Assembly: GCA_016647705.1 (NCBI GenBank)
Contig: CM028340.1
Location: forward strand, 12,849,001-12,913,000
From: Eucommia ulmoides
Taxonomy: Eukaryota > Streptophyta > Magnoliopsida > Garryales > Eucommiaceae
Reading direction: 5' to 3'
Length of the DNA stretch: 64,000 nucleotides
In this document: piece by piece, positions 45,466 to 55,299 of the stretch
Layout of the letters: each line of letters opens with the position of its first letter
Numbering within the stretch: position 1 is the stretch's first letter
Translations under genes and position numbers: made by a program
The notes under the pieces: model-generated
Told to the model about the DNA's origin: nothing
The model's database searches: none
Seen by the model: the letters and a program-made list of their open reading frames with translations, nothing else

Positions 45466-45999
45466 ACTTGATAAGTAGATGGACCCAATTTAGAAAGTTG
45501 AAGCATACAACAATGAAGCTATAAATGATGCAAGGGATGATGGTGATACATTGAGATGAGTTAGAGAAGATATGATTGGTTTCTGATATAGAAACCCATT
45601 TTGTTCATGACAAGAATATTAAGAGAAAAGAGTTTATGGATGATTCTAAAGATGATTCGATTGAATATGACGTGTTGTCTGATTCTTCCCTAGAATAATT
45701 TTTTTCTTTAATTAGTACGTTAACTTGTTTTGGTTTTGAATTAAAGACAAGTCCTTAGTCCTTTTAATAAATTTTAGGTTTTATCCTATTGATCCTGTCT
45801 GTTTTAAACATATTTCACTTTATTCGATATATTACAAAGTCTGAAGATTCTAGGTATGTAAAAAATATTTTTACCTTTTTAGTTTTGATTGTAATTCTAG
45901 GTATAAAAATTGATTTCCTAACTTAAACTCTATTCATGTTACATTTTATATTAAACCCTTGACATGTTTTTTTTGTTCTTAATATAGAAACATATTTAG

Positions 46000-47345
46000 A
46001 CATGGAGCGTTGTGAATGTGAAAGTAGATCAGATGCCAGTGATATTTTGAATGACTCAATGTCGGCATCAGATGATAAGAGTTTGAATAACTTAGAAAAT
46101 GATAAATTTCCCTTTCTATATTTTAAATAATCTATAGAAATTTTACTGAACTTTTAATTTTATTGTCTTACACATGGTAAATTGTATTATTCACAAACGT
46201 ATTATATCTTCTTCAATTGATTCTCCTAACAAGCAACTTAGAGACCCAACACATGCAACTGATGTGTGGAACTTACCTGAGGAAAAATGGATTAACATTA
46301 AGCTCAATGAATTGGGACAACTAGTTGGTGAGAATTACAAAGCACTAGTTAGATTTCTTGGTACACTTGCACAAAATTGGGATTTTGCACCCTTCCATTG
46401 TAGAAGTTGGAGATTCGTACTAGGAAAGAGTAAGAATGAGATGTGGGCATTAATTGAGGTAGTACGACTTATATTATTAGTTTAATGTAATTATTTATTA
46501 TGTTGTCATTGGTATGAAATTATAAATAAATTTTGTTGCAGAAAAAATTTGTGGTTGATCTTCGTGACAAGAGATGGGTAATAAAATCATTAAGGAAAAA
46601 GTGGAATAATGGAAAGGGAACTTGTAATTCAAATATTATGATGTGAGCGATGTTCCTAAATATTTTGAAAATCTACCTGAAATGGTGTTGCGATCTCAAT
46701 GGGAGAGACTAGCTCTATATTGGAACACCGATGAAGTTAAGGTAATTACAAAATTTTGTAAATTGTAGAATTATTGCATACTTTTTTATGCGAGGTTATA
46801 TTTGATCATAAAAAAATATTCATTCGAGTTGTAGAAGTGAAGTGCTACTTATAAGAAAAATTGCTCGAAATAAAATATTTGCTCACACTGCCAACATAAA
46901 AATTTTTGCTCAAGTACGCAAAGAGAAGGTAACTATGTATATATTGAAGCATGCTAATTATTTTTCCTTGAAAGTTCTGATTGTTTGATCATTAAAAGAT
47001 TGCAAGACACAGCGATAGTTCTTTACTGACTCGAGCTGACATTTTTTTAGCTACTCATAAACAAAATCTAGAGAAACGTATAAATACAAAAGCATCAAAT
47101 GCAATTGTATGTAAGAGTTTTCAATAGTTACATGATATTATGTCAAATGAGGTATATATGCTCTAATTGTTGCACATTGGGTTACAAGCGAACATTGAGA
47201 GTATGATTTCTCAGCAACCAGAAATCTTAGAAGATAACATAGTAGATGATGTTGTATCTCGAATAATTGGAAAAGATCAATATAGTTATGTGCGTACATA
47301 TGGCTTCGGACCCACTCGTTCGGTTATATGTGGCAAATAGTCTAA
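46000..47345 (+). pseudogene. TNPA-like CACTA protein (plant transposase, Ptta/En/Spm type), broken
   Basis: After a short acidic frame (MERCECESRSDASDI at 46002), an exon ending at GAG|GTAGTACG (46458/46459) contains ATDVWNLPEEKWINIKLNEL, GQLVG, RFLGTLAQNWDFAP and WRFVLGKSKNEMWA. The next exon, after TTGTTGCAG near 46541, contains FVVDLRDKRWVIKSLRKKW. Later pieces (RSQWERLALYW, then a KIFAQVRKEK-like stretch near 46885-46929 and LTRAD near 47026) need a frameshift at about 46633. The order matches the PF03004-type DNA-binding protein of En/Spm elements, which binds subterminal repeats to help assemble the transposition complex. It lies directly downstream of the TNP2-like region, as usual for CACTA elements. 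Confidence 0.8.
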
Positions 47346-47429
47346 TATAGAAGACAATATTGTATTATTTAAAAATGGACAACTGTTCGCAATTGTTTGA
47401 AAATTTTGTTTCAAGTCAAGAAGGATTAG

Positions 47430-48380
47430 GAATCCAAGGTGACAGCACGTTAGGTACGACTGAGCTGAGTGCTTGTACTTATTTTATTTGTCCTAATTTT
47501 TCATTGTGAAATACTTTTAAATGTCATATGTTTGTATTTATATTAATTAGGATATTTGAATTACACGATGATAGGTTCAAGTCACTTCTAATACTTGGAA
47601 TGCCTTAAATCAAAATTCAAAAAATTTGCAAACTGACATCACGTTAGGCACAATTAAGGTAAGTATTTGTACTTATTTTTTTATCACAATTTTTCATTGT
47701 GAATTATTTCATAATGTTATATGTTTGTATATATCGTGTGAGATATGTGAATTATACGGTGATAGGTTTAAGCTATTTCTAATTTTCAAAATACCTTAAA
47801 TCAAAATTCTAAAAAGTTCTCATCGTGGAATTGTAAGTCTCAAAATTCAATTAATATCTTATATGTCAAAATTCAATTTTACCATGATCAATGTATCATG
47901 TTATTTATATTGAGCAATGCATATTTGTGAATTTATTTGATACGCTGATGGGATTTCAAAAAATACAGATACCTCAAATCAATCTCACACAAATTTGTCT
48001 GAGTATCAAATTGAGCAGGTAATGAAATAGTCAGATTTGACATCATCAAATTATGAGTCTCAAACAAGAAAGGTAGCCACTAATTAACTCGTATTTATTT
48101 CGTTACTTTATTGGTGTAATTGTCATGTACGTTTATGTTACTTTATCTTTATAGGTTCAAGCTATTTATATTTCGAATGGCTCAATTGAATCTTGTAAAA
48201 ATTTATCATCATCAAACTATAGGTCTCAATTAAAGAAAGCAATGAAGTCATTAACTCTTATTTTGTCCATTACGTTATACTATAATTATCATGTGTATTG
48301 TTTTTTACTTAATCTTGATAGGTTCAAGCTACTTATATTCCGAATGATCCAACTCAACCTTTCAAAAATCCCGTAAGTAA
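47430..48380. repeat. decaying tandem repeats in the CACTA 3' region
   Basis: TTAGGTACGACTGAG... near 47449 recurs as TTAGGCACAATTAAG... near 47645, offset about 196 bases, with shared TTTTTCATTGTGAA and GATAGGTTCAAG. More diverged copies carry AGGTTCAAGCTA(C/T)TTATAT near 48153 and 48321. Each unit has acceptor- and donor-like edges, suggesting repeated small exons. Confidence 0.6.
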
Positions 48381-48853
48381 TTTTTAGATTGTCTTGTAAG
48401 TTGCATCGATAAATTCTTGTTCAATTAGGTGGTACAAAAAATTGTGTTGAAATTTTTGTGTTTAAATTTTGATTGTTTACTGAAATCATTGTTCTGAAAT
48501 TGTGTTGAATTGGGTGATAAAGAATTTTCCAGAAATGTCCTGTTCTCTTTCAAAATTGTTCCAGAAGTTCTGTTCTGATTTGAACAACAGAACAGAGCAG
48601 GGTGTTCTGTTAAAACATAATAGAAACAAAGCAGCTACGTTATGTTAAAACAGTACAGAAAGAGAACCTTGTTTCTGTTCTGTTATATTCTGTGATCACA
48701 AAACACTACTGTTATATGTATGAAAAATTGCTGCTTTTAATTTTTCATTTTGACTTTTTAAATATTTTTCGTGTTTATAACTTAGTTTGAGGTTTAATCA
48801 TGTCATTGTGTGGAAATGAAAACAATTTTTCTTTTTCAAGGACAGAAATTTTA

Positions 48854-49284
48854 GGGTATGTTTGGTTGGAATGGTGGAAAAGGAAAAGGAAAAGGAAAAG
48901 GAAAAAGAAAAAGAAAATGAAAAAGATTTTTTTTTATCCTTTATAGAGGGAAAATCATTTTTCTTAGTATGTTTCGTAGGAGAGATATAGAAGGAGGGGA
49001 AATAATATTTTATGTGTATTAAAAAATAAAAAAAGTAATATATTTTTTGTTTTTTGCTTAATTTACTATTTACCCTTACTACAAATGAAATGGGTATTTG
49101 TTATATAAAATACACCCTCTTTTCATTTTCACCCCAAATTTGGGGGGGAGGGAATATGGGTCATTTCACCTCCATTTTCATTTTCTTTTTCACCTCTAAT
49201 CAAACACACTCGAGGAGAAAAAATGGGTCATTTTACCTCAATTTTCATTTCTCTTTTCCTTTTCGCCTCCAACCAAACACACTC
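48854..49284. mobile_element. Harbinger/Tourist-like MITE nested in the CACTA
   Basis: The inverted ends are GGGTATGTTTGGTTGG and, as reverse complement of the right end, GAGTGTGTTTGGTTGG. The TTA duplications are at 48851-48853 and 49285-49287. The interior is purine-rich on the left (GGAAAAGGAAAAG) and pyrimidine-rich on the right, with an internal second copy of the right terminus (CTAATCAAACACACTCGAGG, about 49197-49216). No ORF is expected or seen. Confidence 0.8.
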
Positions 49285-49676
49285 TTAAGAAATATAAGGT
49301 AAAACAAGCAAGTGTTCTGAACAATTGAGTTATATTTTACTGATAAAATATTGTTATTTTTTCAATCTTTATGGAATTGCGATTTTAAGTTGTCAAAAAT
49401 TATATTATAATCTCGAAACAAAAACATAACACACTTCAATATATTATTGATATTTTTATTTCATTTTGAATTGTAGATGGAAAAGGCGAAGAAAAAGAGA
49501 AAAGTGTTTTGTATGTGATATAAGAGAAATTGTATGGTTTTGACAATCCATACTCAAGGTATATTCTAGTAACCTTGGGTGTGTTATGAATTGTCACTAA
49601 AACTTATAGCAGCTAAAAAATGAGTTTTTAGCAGCTAATAGAATTGCCGATAAAGCCCATTTTTGTTGTAGTGAAT

Positions 49677-50011
49677 AAAATATATGAATTAATGTCGTTC
49701 ACTATAAACAAACATTTCTTTGATATTTTATACAAAATGTTCTTGAATTCACAACAATCGGAAATTAAACTATGCACAAAATATAATAATTTAACTCATT
49801 TAGGATTATAAATATTTTAGTAAGGACGATTTGGTGAAGCAAAACTAGTGACAAAGTAGTCGATATTTATACTCAGCATTGTATAATTCTCATTTTCGGC
49901 GTGATAGTCGAAAAAAATGAGATCTCCGATTGATAATAAGTATGAAGAGTTGTAAATATGCCCAAACTATTTTATTAGGTGTTTTAATATTAAAATAACA
50001 ACAAAAAAGAT

Positions 50012-50047
<36 letters not shown>

Positions 50048-50936
50048 ACGATAATTTAAATAAAAGTCTATCTATGTATTCAGTGATAAAAGATCACATG
50101 TGTAATGTACTTTGAATATATAATATTTCTAAACACCCAATGAGACTATCTATTTTTTTTTTCTTTTCAAAAGTTAAAATTTAGAAGTATATTTTCTTAC
50201 AAAAATATTAAACAAAAAGATTATTTATGCATATATATAATTATTTATAATATATAGATATGTTAAATGATTTTTCTCCCAAAATTTTGAAAAAGTGTAC
50301 CTTAAAGAAAATGTTGATTTTGTTTTAAATTTTTTAGCACTTAGATAATTTTACTCATACAAATGAATAATAAACTAAACATTCCCTTATATAAGGGTAT
50401 AAATATAGAGGTTGAATGATTTTCTTTAAGATTTTTTAAATTAGGCGTTAAGGAAAAATTGATTTTGTTTTCAATTTTTGAAAAACTCTTTGGTAATTTT
50501 ACTTATGCAAATGAATAAAAAGTTGATTCTTCTCTTATATAAGAGTATAGAAAATTTGAAAAAGTGTGCTTTAAATGATAAGTTGGTTTTGTTTTTAAAA
50601 AAAATTCAAGGTATTTTGGTAATTTTAATTATACAAATGAATAATAAACTAAATCTTCCCTTATATAAGAATGTGTATATAATATAGATAAAACGATTTC
50701 AATTAAAAAGTTATAATCTAAATCTCATCACCAAAATAGATTACTTTAAATTGGATATGTATATTTTATGTTTATGGTACATATTTTTCATAATTTTTAT
50801 ACTTTTTATGTTTCTATATATAGTTTGAGTATTGTTTATACCAAATGAGAGTATTTAGTTTTTTTATCCAAACAGTACAATTTAGAAGTCTATTATTTTA
50901 ATAAATATATTAAACAATTTTTATGCATATATTCAA
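49677..50936. repeat. AT-rich tandem repeats, two nested periods
   Basis: Between 50262 and 50700 three units of about 150 bases repeat TTTGAAAAAGTG(T/C)..CTTAAA, then TTGATTTTG, TTTGGTAATTTTA, CAAATGAATAATAAACTAAA and CTTATATAAG. A longer period of about 700 bases is also visible: the sequence from about 50135 (ATGAGACTATCTA ... ATTTATGCATATAT) resembles that from about 50842 (ATGAGAGTATTTA ... TTTATGCATATAT). The second long unit is interrupted by the Pack-MULE and resumes at 55300. Confidence 0.75.
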
Positions 50937-52055
50937 GGGCAAATTACAATTTTGGTCATCGTATTTGCACGCGTTTTTCCATTTGGCCCTCCAATTTTTT
51001 TTTTTTGTCAAAGTGGTCCTCGAATTTGTAGCCGTTTTTTTAAAGTGGCACTTTTGTAAAAAAATAGGCGTTAATTATGACGAATTTGAGGCATGTGACT
51101 TACACTTGCAAACTTCAGGGGTAGAAAAGTAATATTTTTGGGAAAATTACAATTTTTGTCGTATTTGCACTCGTTTTTCTATTTGGCCCTCCAATTTTTT
51201 ATTTTTTTTTGTCAAAGTGGTAATAGGATACAAAAATAAACCATAATATTTTGTTTATTTTTTTTAGTTAACATCAACTAGATTGAATATATCACGTTAA
51301 TGTTAACTATTATCAAATTAAGATAATTTTTTTTGTTAAAAGTTGAAATTAATTTGAGAAAAAAAAATTAAAAAAAAAAATTGATCACCATTTAGACACT
51401 ATGAAATCGCCTTTGAATCTTATAATTTGAATGTTCAAAGAACTCAAAATTACTATATTTATTTATTTGTGTACTTTAATTTGTATATTTTAATTGGTAA
51501 AAGCTAATTCAACCGAAACCCGTTTTACGTCCAAAACACTAATACCGTTTATCAATTTTTTGGGATTGAAACAAATGTGAAACTTAAGAGGTAAAATGTG
51601 CAATTTGGTAAACCTTAAGGGTTAAAAAGTGTAATATTCTTTTAACTATTCTCCTATTGAGCTTCTCTCACCTTATAACCTCAATCCATCGCGAGTGGGG
51701 AGTGGCCATGGATACAGGATGAAGCTAGAAGAAAGCAGCAGGAACCCGCTCGCGAAGACCACTGGAATCCACACACTCAAGCAGTTATTGGGTAGTGGGT
51801 ATTGGGTAATGGGTATTGAGGTGAGAGATAGACCTAATGGACTCTTATCCCTTTAAGCTAAAGACTAACTAAAAGAGAGAAAATAAAAAATGAGTTAACC
51901 AGTAATCAAAAGGAAGACATGAAGATATGTGCGGATAAAGACTTTTTTTATCCTTGAGAAATGCCTTGGGTGTCCAATTGGCCCCTAAGATTTGCAATTC
52001 GACAATTTGTCCCTTGACATTTCAAAATAGTGTCCAATTGGCCCCTGAAGCGAAT
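50937..52055 (+). repeat. left long inverted arm of the Pack-MULE
   Basis: It pairs with 54350-55299 in inverted orientation. Within the arm the phrases ATTTGCACGCGTTTTTCCAT and ATTTGCACTCGTTTTTCTAT recur about 200 bases apart (near 50962 and 51160), so the arm carries a partial duplication of its own end. Confidence 0.85.
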
Positions 52056-52479
52056 TCTGTGAAGTCAAGCTAACGATCAACGTTAGTTTAAGGGTATTTT
52101 AGTCTTTTCATTCATTAAGATTAGTTTGGAAAGCCATCTAAATTTCAAGGGGTCAAAATATTTTTTTTCTATTTCTAGTTGATCCCTCCCATTCAATATT
52201 TCTTTACAACTTTTAAATACTTTTCCTACCCCCATTTTAATTGTTTATTCTTTATTTCCATTGTATATTTTTTTATTATATATGTTTTAAAAAAAAATAC
52301 ATAACAATTAAAAAAAAAATATTGACCATAATTACAAGATTTAGTATATTGAAACACTATATTGATTGATTCCAACATTGATCGGGAGAACTTTTTTTGT
52401 ATTTTTAAACTATAAAAAAAACAGAACAATATATTCACAAAAAAAAAAATCACAATTTTTTTTATATTTTAGAAAACAC

Positions 52480-52700
52480 AAACAATACATCATGTTCTAA
52501 AAAATAAAAACAATACAACATATCCTAAAAAAACAGTACAATACATCATGTCCTCTTAAACAATTAGAACAATACAATAGGTCCTTAAAAACTAGTACAA
52601 TACATCAGGTCTTGATAAACAACTAAAACAATACAACAAGTCTTAAAAAAACAATACAATACATCAAGTCTTAAAAAAAATAATATAATACTTATAAAAA
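52480..52700. repeat. minisatellite, unit about 33 bp
   Basis: At least six units of roughly ACAATACATCA(T/G)GTC(C/T)TAAAAAA follow one another with small changes (AACAATACAACA, AGTACAATACATCAGGTCTT and so on). It lies inside the Pack-MULE interior and has no coding capacity. Confidence 0.8.
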
Positions 52701-52904
52701 AATAGAAATCAACCATCAAACTTGTTCTTTAACATATGTATTGATTAAAATAATTACAGAAGGTAGATAAAAAATTAGAAATAATTAACATTAAACTTCT
52801 CACTAAAAAAATATACTAGATAACCATTAAGTTACAAGTCTTGGGTTATACCTCTCTATTTATATCATTATTCATCAAATAGAGTTGTCTTTATATAGGC
52901 TTGG

Positions 52905-53490
52905 GGTTTCGATTTCGAAATCGAAACTAGAAATCAAAATCGATTTCGAAATCGAAACAGAAGAACATGGCATGAAGAACACCGCCGAACACCACCACCA
53001 AAACGACGAACATCGCTGAAGTCGAACCTTAGGGTTTCGATTTCTATTTCAAAATCGAAATAGGAAATCGATTTTGATTTCAAAATCAAAATCGAAGAAC
53101 ACCGCCAAACATTGTCACCAAAACGACGAACACCATTGAAATCGAACCCAGGGGTTTCGATTTCGATTTCGAAATTGAAATTGAAACCTAGTTTCGAAAT
53201 CGAATGAAATTGAAACCTAGTTTCGAAATCAAAATCGATTTGGGTTTTGATTTCGAAATCGAAATCGAAATATGGTTTCGATTTCAAAATCGAAATCAAA
53301 ATCGAAACCTAGTTTCGAAATCGATTTCAAAATCAAAATCTATTTGGGTTTCTATTTCGAAATCGAAATCGAAACCTAGTTTCGAAATCGAAATTGAAAA
53401 GGCGAAGAACATATTCAAAAATCGAAACCTACTGTGTCGAACATATTCAGAAATCGAAGAACATATTTGAAATCGAAACCCACTGCGTTG
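52905..53490. repeat. TTCGAA-centred degenerate tandem repeat
   Basis: The words GATTTCGAAATC and CGAAATCGAAA recur tens of times in both orientations with short spacers. GATTTCGAAATC is a perfect palindrome. The same repeat style occurs at 4810-4985 and 22795-22945. Long frames rich in EIEIE/FDFEI are artefacts of it. Confidence 0.85.
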
Positions 53491-53596
53491 TCTTTGTCTT
53501 GTTCTCTATTTCGATTTGGATTTCGAAACCCAAATCAAAACAGGGTTTTGATTCACCTCCAAACCTGTACCCAACTCAACTCACCTCCGTCTTGTT

Positions 53597-54136
53597 CTAT
53601 GATGTCGCTGAAGAGAACGAAAGAAAGATGGCCAGCCATGGGATTTTGCCCACCAGTGCAGATGAAGGCAGGGGATCTGAAGGAGAGCTCAGTTTAATAA
53701 CCCTTGGTATCACCGGCGACGATCCTTTCGTGTTAGGAGTTGCCGGAGACAATGCTTTGTTAATGGAAGTTTTAGATAAACTAGATCTGCATCAAAATTT
53801 TCCAAAAAAAGAAAAATTAAACATTATTTCATGAAATTGAGAGATGAATCTAAACCGAAAACGAAAAATTTCTAACTTAAATCAATCATCACTGAAAGAG
53901 AAAACATATAATGAAACCCTAACATCAACGGATTACAGATATATATCCATACACAATTTATGCCTAAAATTTAGGGCAAAATTAGACAAATGTTTCAGAT
54001 CCAAACAACGAAACAAGAGATAGATTGAAAGAAAAAAAGTAAAAACAAGAGGATCTGGAGAAACACAATATCAGATCTAAAGTAAAAAACATGAACTAGA
54101 GAAAGAGAGAGAAACTTACTTGGATTTGGAAGACAT
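53597..54136 (-). pseudogene. captured 5' exons of a WEB-family-like gene inside the Pack-MULE
   Basis: Exon 1 (54136-54120) encodes MSSKS and splits a lysine codon at AA|GTAAGTTTC. Exon 2 starts at 53786 after GATGCAG and completes the frame: MSSKSKSSLSKTSINKALSP, then ATPNTKGSSPVIPRVIKLSS, and runs to a TAG at 53599-53597. The N-terminus strongly resembles plant WEB-family coiled-coil proteins (At3g02930/At5g16730 type, starting M(A/S)SK(S/T)K...SLSET...SPATPR), as I recall them. The 5' leader with CT tracts (54137-54205) and an apparently intact 333-base intron came along. The coiled-coil body is absent, so this is a transduplicated fragment. Whether it is transcribed cannot be seen. Confidence 0.6.
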
Positions 54137-54349
54137 GGCGATTGAAGCAGAGGTGCTCGCGAAAGAGAAGGGAAGGAGATGAGAAAGAGAAGAGGTTGGG
54201 GAGAGAGTCTTAATTGCACTTTACTCCCCATGAGTTTGGACCTTTTGAATTTCTCCCCTAATTGCGAATTGACGCATATATCCTTGGCCAAAATAGTCAT
54301 GTGTTTGTCACGTGCTATTTCCGTCCATTTTCCCCCAATTTTGTTAACG

Positions 54350-55299
54350 GAATTCGCTTGAAGGGTCAATTGGACACTATTTTGAAATGTCAAAGGCCAA
54401 TTTGTCGAATTACAAATCTTAGGGACCAATTGGACACCCAAGACATTTCTCATGAACCAAAAAGATCTTTATCCCAGATATATGTATGATTTTGGTTAGA
54501 GAGAGAAAGAGGAGTGAGAAGGGAGAGAGGGGGGTTGAGGTAATGAGGTGGGGAGCATAGTAGGAGAATAATTAAGAGAATATTACACTTTCTAACCCTT
54601 AAGGTTTCCAAAATGCATATTCGATCTCTTAAGTTTCACATTTGTTTCAATCCCATAAAATTGATAAACGGTATTAGTGTTTTTGGATTTAAAATGGGTT
54701 TTGGTTGAATTAGCTTTTACCAATTAAAATATACAAATTAAAATACATAAATAAATGTAGTAATTTTGGCTTCCTTGAACATTCAAATTATAAAATTCAA
54801 AGGCGATTTCACAGTGTCCAAATGGTGATCATTTTTTTTAATTTATTTTTCAAAAATTAATTTGTGATCAATTTTTTAAATTTATTTTTCACATATTAAT
54901 TTCAAATTTTAACAAAAAAATTATCTTAGTTTAATAGTAGTTAACATCAATGTGATATATTCAATCTAGTTGATGTTAACTAAAAAAATAAACAAAATAT
55001 TACGGGTTATTTTTGTATCATTTTACCACTTTGACAAAAAAAATTGAAAGGCCAAATTGAAAAATGCGTGCAAATATAAGGATCAAGACAGTAATTTGCC
55101 CAAAAATTACTTTTCTACCCCTGAAGTTTGTATGTACAAGTCACATGTCTCAAATCCATCACAATTAACACCTATTTTTTTATGGAAGGGTTACTTAAGA
55201 AAATGACTGCAAATACGAGGACCACTTTGACAAAAAAAAAAATAGAGGGCCAAATGGAAAAATGTGTGCAAATATGAGGACCAAAATTATAATTTGCCC
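54350..55299 (-). repeat. right long inverted arm of the Pack-MULE
   Basis: Reverse complement of the left arm with scattered changes. It also carries the duplicated end near 55037-55088 and 55230-55299. The arm interior includes CAATTGGACACCCAAGACAT, which pairs with the left arm near 51970. Confidence 0.85.

Larger units (their letters stand above)
35178..49673 (+). mobile_element. CACTA (En/Spm-type) transposon, 14.5 kb, nested insertions
   Basis: Both ends carry CACTACAACAAAAATGGGCT in inverted orientation, continuing as ATA on the left and TTA on the right. They are flanked by the 3-base duplication AAT (35175-35177 and 49674-49676). Subterminal copies of AGTCGCTAA and AGCAGCTAA-like words occur near both ends. 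The element encodes a TNP2-type transposase (40874-45465) and a TNPA-like protein (46000-47345), both broken by stops and frameshifts. It contains two nested solo LTRs (36452-38620 and 41896-43256) and a MITE (48854-49284). Without the two LTR insertions and their duplications the element would be about 11 kb, in the range of autonomous plant CACTA elements. Confidence 0.95.
50937..55299. mobile_element. foldback Pack-MULE with long TIRs and captured gene exons
   Basis: The ends read GGGCAAATTACAATTTTGG and, inverted from the right, GGGCAAATTATAATTTTGG. The inverted repeat continues with indels for about 750 bases (50937-51690 against 54540-55299) and resumes at 51950-52055 against 54350-54455, giving arms of up to about 1.1 kb. 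Nine-base flanks TATATTCAA (50928-50936) and TATATTTAA (55300-55308) differ at one position and match the Mutator TSD length. There is no transposase. Inside are a minisatellite (52480-52700), a TTCGAA-type array (52905-53490) and, on the minus strand, two exons of a WEB-family-like gene (53597-54136). It inserted into a tandem AT-rich array. Confidence 0.9.

Noticed and set aside
53204..53834. Plus-strand frames including MASHGILPTSADEGRG
   Set aside because: The upstream part is the TTCGAA repeat, and the downstream part is antisense to the captured WEB-like exon, whose splice and homology evidence is stronger.
51940..54470. A second, nested Mutator-like element starting GAGAAATGCCTTGGG
   Set aside because: No 9-base duplication is visible, and the inverted similarity continues outward past the proposed ends, so this is better read as part of the long arms of the outer element.
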